Shown here piece after piece: positions 11,584-21,052 of a stretch of DNA of 64,000 bases. The translations under genes and the position numbers were made by a program. The stretch is from positions 5,445,733 through 5,509,732 of the forward strand of contig NC_089175.1 in the NCBI RefSeq assembly GCF_947507565.1. Direction: 5' to 3'. The DNA is from Oscarella lobularis. Its lineage: Eukaryota; Porifera; Homoscleromorpha; Homosclerophorida; Oscarellidae. The notes below the pieces were generated by a model. That model was not told the origin of the DNA. It made no database searches and worked only from the letters and a program-made list of their open reading frames with translations. Each line of letters begins with the position of its first letter. The stretch's first letter is position 1.

Positions 11584-14500
11584 ATGGGCATACGAAGTCC
11601 CGCCGTACTCGTTGTAGCGGCCCTATGTATCATCAGCCTAAGCCTCGGTAAGCCGTAAAGCGCGCGATCGAGTCGCGCGAGTCGCGTGCCTTGAGAAGTG
11701 TTCGCTTCTTAAGCATTTCTTCGTCCCGTTGTTAATTAAGTCCCGATTCTCAGTCCCTCCCCCAACGCCTTGCCACACGGAAAATCCGGGCATGTTTGGC
11801 CGACAATCCTACAAAGTACACGAACTCGCTCTTCTCGTTGGACGAAATCTCCTCGCCCGTCCAAGCTTTCGATTGTTATAGAACGCGAAGATGAGCGTAC
11901 GACGTCCCGCTGTACTCGCCGTAGCGGCCCTATGTATCGGCCTCCGCCTCGGTAGGTAAGCGTGAGTCGCACGTGTCATAGCACGTGGACCTGCTGCGAA
12001 GCTATCTCTGATCTTACTACGGCACGGATTCTAGAGAGAGGGATAAGAAACACCAGTACATTGAGGAGTTAGATGCGCGCCTCGGCCACGCCCCTTATCG
12101 GTTGTGACCCCGCTCAAGAAACGCCCGATTTCTCCGAATCCGGAAAAAGTGCAGCCGCGTTGATTGCGGTTTGCCTTTGTTTCAACCGTGCCATTGTGTA
12201 ATAGAACAGTTGCAGTCGATTCAGTCGATTGAGAGTCAAACAAACCGTTTGCAGTAAAAAACGAGAAAACGGCTTAGGAATAAGCGAACCGGAAGTGATT
12301 CCATCTCGGGATATGACGGAAAAGGGGGCGTGGCCGAGGCACGCATATGTAAAGAATCCGTGCTACGGCTACGAGTCCGTGTATTTTTTTTCTTGTTCGC
12401 TTCCTCTATTTCCCTATCCGTGCTTTGGCATACTGTTTCATCAACGTCCTGTCGTCGCCGCCGCGACGTCATCTAGTAAATTCTCTCTTCTTAGCGGATA
12501 TATATGTATGTACGGAGCACGCCGACGTTCTCTTTTCGTGCAAGTCGGGCGCGTTCAATTGCGTGTCGCGATCGTTCGTCTGCGACGGCGAAAACGATTG
12601 CGATAATGGCGAAGACGAATACCACTGCGGAGTCGGTGAGACGCCATCCTGAGTGAAATGGGGAGGAAAAGACTTTTTACTGGGGAGATAGACGCATTCT
12701 CGCGCTGGAATGCGGACGTAATTTGTTTGGGATCACCCCTGAGGCCCCCCTTCAAGGCTCTTCCTCAGAATTCCTTTCGTATGCACAGATTGTGAACGTA
12801 ACGGTCTGTTTCGTTGCGCCATCGGGCACCCGTGCATCCCTGGACTGTGGAAATGCGACGGCGACAACGACTGCGTCGACGGATCCGACGAAACGACCGC
12901 ACTATGCGGAACAAGTCAGTGAAAAGAAAAAACAAATCGATTTATCCTATTGACTGTTTCTAATAATAGAGTGCGACGGAGCTAATAAATTCCACTGTGG
13001 TTCCGGCGAGTGCATAGCGGCGTTTTCTGTGTGCGATGGCAGCCGCGACTGTTGGGATAACTCGGACGAGAATTCATCGAACTGCCGTAAAAACATATGT
13101 GAAATTTAATCATTAATTATTTATTTTCGTTTTTTAATTAATTAGATGCGACTCCTGGGCCTCCCTGCAATTTGACTTTTCAATTCGACTGCAAAGAGGA
13201 GACGTTGCGATGCATTCCTCTCGTATGGAAATGCGATGGCGAAAATGACTGCGATAACGGCATCGACGAGAATGCCTGCTCCAGCCCGCAACCAGCACCA
13301 TCTCAGCAACGTAATAATTAATTAATTAATTAATTAATTAATTAATTAATTAATTAATTAATTAATTAATTAATTAATTAATTAATTAATTAATTAATTA
13401 ATTAAAATAAACATTTATTTATGTTTTTGTATAGCTTTGCCTGTTTCTCTTGGTCCGACTGTTTCAGCTATACTCCAGTGCAGCGATCGCGAGTACAAGT
13501 GTCTCGACGGCGAGCGTTGCATTCCCTATCCGCATCGATGCGACTCATACGTTGACTGCAAGGACGGCTCGGATGAATACGGATGTAAGTGCGTATCTGT
13601 TTTTTAAATGTGCAATGGAAGGATCAATAATTTTTTAGGTGGATTGACTAATAACGCTTCTTCGTTTCTGGTTGCCTCCTGCGAGGGCATGTTCAAGTGC
13701 GGCTCGAGCGAGTGTCTCTCGTACAAGCGCGTGTGCGACAACAAGACGCACTGCAGCGACGGATCGGACGAGACGAATTGCTGTGAGTTTCCCAACGCAG
13801 AGACCAATGACGCGTTCTTGACTTTTTTCTTTGGCGCGTTCTAGTCATCGACGAGTGCGCAAATGGGACGGCATTGTGCCGGGGATCTCAAACGTGCGTC
13901 GATTTGCCGACCGGATACGACTGCACGTGTCCGAAAGGATTTCAAATAACCGCCACCGGATGCGAAGGTAAGGACATCTCAGACTTGCACGTATTTAGAC
14001 TGAAACTTTCTCTCTAGATATTGACGAATGTGCTTCATTTGGATATTGCCAGCAGAACTGCTCCAACTCGCTTGGAAGTTTCATCTGTTCATGTGATTCA
14101 GGATATACATTGCGACCCGACCAGCGTTCCTGCAAATCCGAGGGTAAGTTAAAATAAGGTATGGTGAGAACAGAATTGACTGGGACTTTCTAGGCGGAGA
14201 GGCGTACCTGCTGTACGCTCACGGGCGCGAAATTCGCAGCATGGACTTGGCGTCGCTGCAGTATGAAAAAGTCTTTCACTCGTCCCAAGGCGCGATCTCG
14301 TACATCGGAGTAACATTTCACTACCAAAGTGGCATGGTAAGAGAAAACAATAGATATATAATAATAGAATATATAAGTGATAGATACGTTTAGGTATATT
14401 TTTGTGACTTTCAGTCTCACTCCATCCACGGTGTCCCGCTTTCCGGCGGTGACGTCATTGAGCTCTACACCGACGTCGGCGCGCCGGAAGGTCTCGCCGT

Positions 14501-16187
14501 CGACTGGCTCAACAATCGTCTCTACTGGACCGAGTCCGATCGAGGCAACGTTGTCATGGGATCGCTCGACGGAAACGAAAGCTCGCGACGCGTGATCGTG
14601 AGCATGGGAGATAAGATTCGCGGAATCGCCGTCGATCCCAGACGCGGCGTCATGTTTTGGACGGATTGGGGGAAGTGGCCGCTCGTGGCGCGCGCCAATA
14701 TGGACGGAAGCGACGTGCACGTGCTGATCAACGACACGGACGTGGCCAAGTGGCCCAACGGACTCACGATCAATTTATACGGCGAATACGTCTTCTGGTG
14801 CGACGGATGGTACGAGAAGATCGTCGTTATGGACTACGAAGGAAAGAAAATGTAAGTACATAGAGAACCCCCAAGACATAATCTTATATTTATCTGTTAT
14901 TAGGAAAACTCTTATTCAAGGTGGTATAGGCAACGTCTTCGGACTCGCTCTCTACGACGACATGCTTATATTCTCCGAGCGGCGCCAAAGCAAAGTCGTC
15001 ATCTCCGGAATGCTCGACGGCAGTCACAAGTACACCGTCGCCTCGTCGGCGGTCAGCGAAGTGCGAGGCATCGCGATGTATCAGGAACAGCAGCAGCCGC
15101 TCCACGATAATCCGTGTCGACGATCGATGTGCTCGCACTATTGCGTGCCGAGTGCCGGCGCCGAGACGGGCTTCGTATGTATGTGCGATTTAGGTGTACC
15201 ATTGCTCAACGACAACGCGACGTGCGGACGCCCGGAAGTGCTGTGCGATAATCGATATTGTAATTTGAATGGCGACTGTTTGAAGAGAATGGCGTCGAAA
15301 GATCAAGTCTGCTTGTATGCGTATATAAATTCTTTGTTCAATTATCTATTATTTTATTATTCATTAGGTGCAGTAAAGGCTTTTATGGGCCTAAATGCGA
15401 TTGGTCGACTCCAACTACTAATGAGTCGACTCCAACTACTAGTGAGTCGACTCCAACTACTAGTGAGTCAACTCCAACTACTAATGAGTCGACTCCAACT
15501 ACTAATGAATCGACTCCAACTACTAGTGAGTCGACTCCAACTACTAGTGAGTCGACTCCAACTACTAGTGAGTCGACTCCAACTACTAGTGAGTTGACTC
15601 CAACTAGTGACTCTATTCGGGATCCAATTCTTTCCGCCACTTCGTCTTCTGGATTGCTCAACGACGGTGCTACGAGCGGACACCCGGAAGTGCCGTGCGA
15701 TAATCAATATTGTAATGGGAATGGAGACTGTGTGAGGAGAATGGACTCGGAAATTCAAGTCTGCGTGTAAGTGAACATAAAATTATTTGTTTATTTATTA
15801 TTTTTATTATTTTTATTTGCTTAGGTGCAACGAAGGGTTTCATGGCTCTCGGTGCGATCCGTTGACGCCGACGCCAACTAGTGCGCCGGTTCGAGGTCCA
15901 ACTCGTTCCGCCACTTCGTCGTCTTCCAATAAATTGCCTGTCGTTCTTGGCACTGTCTTTGGTTTTCTATTCCTCGTTGCTATGGTAGCTGTCATTTTCT
16001 TTTTCCTACGACGCAAAAGGTGGGTTTTGACGTTTGATGCTCCTGCTAACGTGTTCTACAGACGCTTGCGTGTAGGGCTAAGAAGGAAGGGAATTTCGCG
16101 ATTCCTGTCTATTATTCGAACAGGGACAACGTGACAGTCAGAGCCAAGGAGGACTACAGCAGCACATCTCTCAACAACCACACTTAA
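11584..16187 (+). CDS. LDLR-type receptor, copy 3 (6 LDLa, long Thr/Ser stalk, two first exons)
   Basis: LDLR-family receptor. Exons: 11584-11647 (or 11891-11951), 12495-12635, 12789-12914, 12970-13086, 13146-13310, 13435-13584, 13639-13782, 13845-13967, 14018-14143, 14194-14336, 14394-14851, 14904-15314, 15368-15766, 15825-16019, 16076-16187; 957 or 956 codons plus stop. Layout follows copy 2: LDLa modules, EGF, calcium-type EGF, YWTD propeller, two EGF modules, transmembrane helix, tail NFAIPVY ending in TAA. Differences: exon 6 is a fusion of the exon 6 start and exon 7 end of copy 2, leaving six LDLa modules. The stalk between the last EGF modules has nine full plus one partial 7-residue units against two plus one in copy 2. 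Exon 2 has two extra codons. The donor after 15314 is GTATGC where copy 2 has GTAAGC; it still fits GT-AG. Confidence 0.85.
11891..11951 (+). CDS. Second, LDLR2-like first coding exon of LDLR3
   Basis: Encodes a complete signal peptide starting [11 protein letters not shown], ends in phase 1 before GTAGGT, and can splice to 12495 exactly like the first exon at 11584. The sequence before it (11740-11890) matches the LDLR2 5' flank, not the LDLR1-like flank that precedes 11584. LDLR3 therefore carries two alternative promoters and first exons, one from each type of copy. Which is used cannot be told from sequence. Confidence 0.7.
12023..12362. mobile_element. MITE-like inverted-repeat element, 340 bases
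   Basis: Lies in the first intron of LDLR3 and is absent at the same site in LDLR2 (around 5625-5640), which gives the empty site. Ends are perfect 10-base inverted repeats, cacggattct at 12023-12032 and agaatccgtg at 12353-12362. They are flanked by a 6-base duplication, ctacgg, at 12017-12022 and 12363-12368; the empty site has ctacgg once. A second inner inverted repeat pairs 12075-12094 (gcctcggccacgcccc) with 12324-12344. No transposase is encoded. The boundary may shift by one base because the flank and the repeat overlap. Confidence 0.85.
13311..13405 (+). repeat. (TTAA)n microsatellite in an LDLR3 intron
   Basis: About 95 bases of taat/ttaa tetranucleotide repeats in the intron after the fifth exon. 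Confidence 0.95.
15405..15611 (+). repeat. 21-base coding minisatellite in LDLR3
   Basis: Nine full units of tcgactccaactactagtga plus one base, with few substitutions, and a final 18-base partial unit. Each unit encodes STPTTSE or STPTTNE. The array is in frame and lies between the last two EGF modules, so it lengthens a Thr/Ser/Pro stalk that would be heavily O-glycosylated. LDLR2 has two full units and one partial unit at 8818-8878. Confidence 0.95.
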
Positions 16188-16209
16188 TTAAGTACAATCC
16201 ATATGGATA

Positions 16210-16253
<44 letters not shown>

Positions 16254-16556
16254 TAATAATAATAATAATAAATAGCATTCACAAATGGGAACAGGGGGTC
16301 TCATTTAAATGAACTTCTAAAATATTCTGTATCTAGAGGAACGGTGGTGGCGTCGACGAGCGTTTTATGACACGTCTTGGCTGGATATTTAATATTTAGA
16401 AGGTTTGGACAGACAGAGACCACATGGGAATCTCTTCTTTTTGTCTTGCAATACACATTGTTTTAAAAAAACGAATGATTCTTCCTCTGGTTGAAATCTA
16501 ATTATTACAGACTGATCGTGCTATTCCCTGCTTTTTGAGAATCTATTACAGTATTA
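16188..16556 (+). other. 3' flank of LDLR3 with (AAT)n run
   Basis: Matches the 3' flank of LDLR2. A long AAT microsatellite occupies about 16206-16272. No gene seen. Confidence 0.6.
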
Positions 16557-16720
16557 TGATCAAGAAGTTCGTCGTGCACGACTGTCACGCGAAAGAGACT
16601 AGGAGATGGCGTACGACGCGAATACGTCACCGAATCAGAAGGTTCATATTGAAAATATATTTAATTTCGACCCGCTGAGGTCTTCCGCTAGCGCGCTAAG
16701 ATCTGTCACACGCTTCGTTC
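16557..16720 (+). pseudogene. Fused fragments of the WD40 first exon and the minus-strand gene
   Basis: 16557-16650 copies the start of the WD40 gene (ATGATCAAGAAGTTCGTCG), as at 9758. Directly after, 16670-16720 copies part of the unrecognised minus-strand gene (gaggtcttccgctagcgcg, as at 10845). The two fragments are adjacent here although separated in the more complete copies, which marks a deletion junction in the duplicated unit. Confidence 0.7.
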
Positions 16721-17092
16721 GCGTAGGTATATGGCGTCTTTTGGCCACTTTAGGGACTTATCGAAGGCTTATGTGACGGACTGAAAGTCGTCAATGGCTA
16801 CGTAAGTCCAAATCGAACTAGACTAGGACAACGGCAACTTGAATTCCCAGCAATTTTACCCTTGAACTAAATGCGACCATGATACTCACTTATGACAGTA
16901 CGTACGACCAGTGTATAGTGATCAGGATACCGTAGCGATGTCCAGCTTGCTGTACGCTCACAAAATTAATTAATTAATTGCGTTTTCCTGTACAGAAAAT
17001 AATAACATGACGTCATTATTATTATTAGCTGCTTTGCATACGAGAAACAAGAAAGTGGCACGAGACAGTCACAAACAAAAAGTGTCACAGCA
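16721..17092. other. Intergenic, no gene seen
   Basis: No duplicated segment or convincing reading frame recognised. The right part is probably the 3' UTR of the minus-strand membrane protein. Confidence 0.4.
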
Positions 17093-19046
17093 TCATCTTC
17101 CTGGTAGAACGCATCCACTGTCTTCGGACGGAACGCATTGTTCGCATCCAATGATTCCGAAGTAGCACTGCATCTGCGTGTGAAACAATCCCCAGCAGTT
17201 CTCGCAACGACAGAACTTCATGCAGTACGCACACGGCAACGTTATGATGTACGAGAGCAAAAGCAGCCAATAGACGGCAATAAAAAGCACGGCGAGATCG
17301 GTGAGAACGAAAGCTCCTATGATCACGTAGCCGAAATACTCGTTCGCCGTGTAAGCGAAGACGGCGAAAGCGCAGACGCCCGAGGCGTGTATCATGGAGA
17401 AAATAACAATACGCCAATCCTGAAAGGGCAATTGAATTCGTCGACAAGTAGAAGTGTAGGCATCGTAGACGTTCTTCGATTTGATGCTCGCTATAATTCT
17501 TCCTATAGCCGATGATGGATTCACTTTCGATTTCAAGCCAAATGCAGTCAATATTTCAATCATGTACGCTTTTGCCCAGAAGAGATTCGAGGTGATGAAT
17601 AGTACTAAGCTGAGAATTGGTAGAAGAAATCCGGCTAAAATCATAAACCATTCTTTTTTTGAAACAGTAATTTCGTCATCTGACGATGATTCATTCTCTT
17701 TGCAGGCATTCAGCAATATCGAAGCGACGACAGCGAGGTGAGTGAGCATGACTAGAATCGTGTGAAATAGGAGACGCCATTCGAACTTGAAGCATCCTTT
17801 TTCGTGCGGATTGAAGCCTAAGCGTTTCTTTTCCTTTTTGATATCCGAAGCGGCTTTGTGAATGAAAATGGCACGCTGGATGTAGACTTCCCAAAGGGTG
17901 AGGAGAAGACCGATTGCAAAAACTGCGACGTCCGCTTTGTTGTCTTCGATTATCTTCCCCGCTATTGAAAGCTTCGATATATCTCCGGATGTCATTTTGT
18001 CTTTCTTTTCCTTATACTCCTTGACATACTTCTCCACGAATCCGTACAGATCGCATATAAGTATGGGATATATCAGCATGAAAACGAAAAATCGTTTGAA
18101 CAGGAACATGAGCGCGACGCGACCGTCTTTCGTTTCTCGTGCCGTTATGTGCTCGTCGTGCTCGGGCTCGAATTCTGGTTTCGCGATTTCTGCCGATTTG
18201 CGTTTTTTCTTTTTGCACCACAGAACGACTCCGCGTATTGTCCATCCCAGAAAGATGAAGGTGTCAATCAAACCCAATGCAAAACCGACTTTCAGAAAGG
18301 CGTCGCGTTCCTTCTCGTCTTTGAATTCTATACTACTCAACGTGAGGCTGAAAAGAACGAACGTCAGCTCGAAGATCGACGAAATGACGTTGAAGATGAC
18401 TTTAGGACGGTTAATGACTGACAAAAATAGATAAGCACCGATTCCCGCTGCTTGCTCGTGATCGTCGCTGACTATCGATTTTCCGCAGCAGGGAGAGCAT
18501 TGTCGTGATCTGCATTGTGCAGTGGGGCAAAGGACTCGGCAGCAGAAGCAGCACGCACTGTAATCTTCGTCTAAGAGATTGGAGGCGAATGCCATTTTCT
18601 TATCGACGTGTAGGGTAAGTGGCTCTGCCTTTGTGAGCTCTATTTCGGTGACTTGGATCTCCATTTCGAGCTCCACTGTTGTTAAGACAACTGTACTCCT
18701 TAGAGGAATTTTTTCTATGACAACATTTATTTTTTTCAAGAGCAGATATTTTTTCTTACCTTTTAGGGGCACGCCTGCAAAACTGGTATTTGTCGTTTCT
18801 AGAGGAACTGCGACAGCATTGTTCTCTTCAATTGTAGGATTAGATTGAGGCTCGTCAGGGTCGGAATGGTCAATAACGATATCTATAATAAATCACATCT
18901 CAGAGTATGAACGTGCAAGGGCAATCACTAACTATCTTCTTGTTCTTCTGTAGGTTCTTGAATTTCCTAAATTGCACTGATGACCTTCTGGGCAACGTTC
19001 ATCAGGTTACCTCATCAGCTTCGAACGTTGGATTAGGGTATCCCAT
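17093..19046 (-). CDS. Multi-pass membrane protein with cytosolic Cys clusters
   Basis: Four exons on the minus strand: 19046-19011, 18966-18933, 18882-18760 and 18675-17093, adding to 591 codons plus stop with matching phases. The start is ATG at 19046 (MGYPNPTF...). The first about 100 residues are acidic and Glu-rich, probably disordered. A Cys-rich segment follows (CCFCC...CC), then seven to nine hydrophobic helices, among them LTFVLFSLTL, FIFLGWTIRGVV, FAIGLLLTLW, GFLLPILSLVLF and VLFIAVYWLLLL. The C-terminus has a second Cys cluster (CAYC, CRCENC, CEQC). Cys clusters next to helices are often palmitoylated. I do not recognise the family; channel, transporter or receptor are all possible. 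It lies between two LDLR units but is single-copy here. Confidence 0.8.
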
Positions 19047-20310
19047 TTTTGGTTCTAAATTTGAACTCTGGTTGCAGGTTGAAGAAATTTGTCGTCATAC
19101 CTTTACTCTGCATTAATCCCACGCGAACCATATCGTGTGAAGACCCGGCTGCTATTTGATGTATGGCTACACAAAAAAACACACATCTATGGTATAACCG
19201 CACATGCCGTGGGGGCCCGTGGGGGGCGGTGCGGACCCTCAACTGTATAGTACCCCGCGGAAAATCTATAATACTCCGTTGGTTTATGATGATCAAGCTA
19301 CCCCATGCAGTCTGAGTCGATCGCCTTCAAAATATCTGAAAGTGGACTCAAGCCTCACCCAGTTTAGCATCGTCCTTGTCGTTCATATCAAAGCAGAAGG
19401 CTTGCACGTACTAGTTGGAGGGACTTATGAACTACGGTTGAAGTCAACCCTGCTCTGCTGAGCTTGTGTAGGTATGTGAATATACCCTCTAGATTGTTCT
19501 TAGAAGTATATGGCTTCTTAGACCTGCTGACTCCTACGTTGCCTTTTAGGGCATAATGTCAAAGTGTGGCACGTGAGAGCCAACATTTTACACTACAGTA
19601 TACGGTACATTAGCGTACGTCACCACTGTGTTCGTGTAGGAGGAGAGTTCTACCACTGTGTAGGAGGACGGTTGTTTTGGTTGATCTGCGAGAGAAGAAT
19701 ATTTGCTCTGAATGGTTTTCCCTGACTTTGAGTCGAAACTGTGTCGAATAGGTGTTCGTGTGGCGCATTTCGCCATCGACTGAAAAAGAAACACGTTTAT
19801 TCGAAGGCAATCTTTGAGTTGAGTTAGCCAGAAAAGGTGATTTGGGACGGACTGCTCGAAGTCGCTAATTCTCCGGCGATCAGCGCATGCGAACGAACGA
19901 GGGCCCCCTTTCGAGGCAACCGTGACGTAAGCGCCAATACTATTAAATAATTTATTTCCTTATACCTACAGTAGCTGCAGATACTCCTTTGTTTGAGCAG
20001 CATTCATCATCATGTCGTGACACCCCAGCAGGAACGCTCTACAGATGACTCGAATCCTAATGACATCATAAGGATTGGCCGCAATAATTGAACCATCAGA
20101 TGAACAGGCTTTATAGTTTAGCTCCCTCTCTTACAGGGGTACTGTAGTCGCCAGTTGTAAATGAACTACACGTAATTTAAAATAGGCCACTGCTTGATCC
20201 TATTGCAATGATCACTGCTGCACCAATGACACTGTTTTATTTTGCTCAGATCTCGCCGGAAGTGGAAGTTTGTTGCAATGTTCTAACTAATTTACTAGGA
20301 GAGGGAGGGT
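19047..20310. other. Long intergenic stretch, no gene seen
   Basis: About 1.2 kb with only short, unsupported frames on both strands. The part next to 19047 is presumably the promoter and 5' UTR of the membrane protein. No matches to the duplicated blocks were noticed. Confidence 0.4.
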
Positions 20311-20344
20311 CAGAGCCCTAAATAAATATATATTTAGGGCTCTG
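20311..20344. repeat. Perfect 13-base inverted repeat (hairpin)
   Basis: cagagccctaaat at 20311-20323 pairs with atttagggctctg at 20332-20344 across an 8-base AT spacer. A gggagggt segment lies directly to the left and ggagggtc directly to the right, which looks like a short direct repeat around the palindrome. It marks the left edge of the duplicated LDLR4 5' flank. Confidence 0.85.
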
Positions 20345-20351
20345 GGGAGGG

Positions 20352-21052
20352 TCCATTAGTCACGTGGTCGGTTTCCTTTTCTCAAGTCGACGCTCTTTTT
20401 CTCCTAGCATTTTCACTTACGAAAAAGGCATCCCCCTTTGAGAGAGCGTCGTGTCTCCGAGAAAGGAAGAGAACGAGACGTGTATTTCGGATAATTTCTT
20501 CGGAACCCGTTGTCCATACATTTTTAGACCGACGAAACCGAGGACAATGTTGTAGAGAGAGAGAAAGAGGGTCTATACAATGACGAACCGGAAGTCGCTG
20601 GGCGGGAAACGTGTCTAATGAACGGTACGGTAGTATACGAGAAATTGGATCTCTTCCAGGCGCATTGGCAACCGTTGCCAGGTGGTACGACATAAGGAAA
20701 TATTCGGCTGCATTCTTAGTACGACAGCATATTCGAAAGCAAAATGGATATGAAACCGAGGTAAACCAAAGCGGCGACAGGAACTTGGCTCGGGCCCAGT
20801 TGGCATGTTATCCTAGCCCCGCCCCTGTCATATTGTCTGTCTGATTGGCCCACTATCGTACAAGTAGCAGATCCCGTGGGCATCTCGCCAGATTTCACTT
20901 CGCTCGGCTCGCGGACGCGTCTCTCGTCGCTCCCGTCTCGTGTACATCTATACATATCGCAGCACTCGCTCGAAGTGCTGCGCGATCTCGCTTCTCGTTG
21001 GAAGAATCCCCTCCTCGTCCGTCCAAGCCTTCGATCGTTAAAGAACGCGAAG
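20352..21052 (+). other. 5' flank of LDLR4
   Basis: Diverged copy of the LDLR 5' flank, with attagtcacgtgg near 20354, ccggaagtcg and ggtacgacataagg segments, and a similar run up to the start codon. Probable promoter; no separate gene. Confidence 0.5.

Noticed and set aside
14962-15597. A 211-residue + strand frame running from the LDLR3 propeller into leucine-rich repeats (RLQLLMS)
   Set aside because: It reads through the 53-base intron at 15315-15367 and enters the next exon in the wrong frame. The spliced frame restores the EGF cysteines.
15383-15758. Long repetitive minus-strand frames of 92 and 96 residues (VVGVDSL and SWSRLTS repeats)
   Set aside because: They are antisense reading frames of the 21-base minisatellite in LDLR3; unit length divisible by three keeps all frames open.
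17138-18434. Plus-strand frames of 125 and 178 residues in the membrane-protein gene
   Set aside because: Antisense to the long 17093-18675 exon, which has helices, Cys clusters and matching upstream exons.
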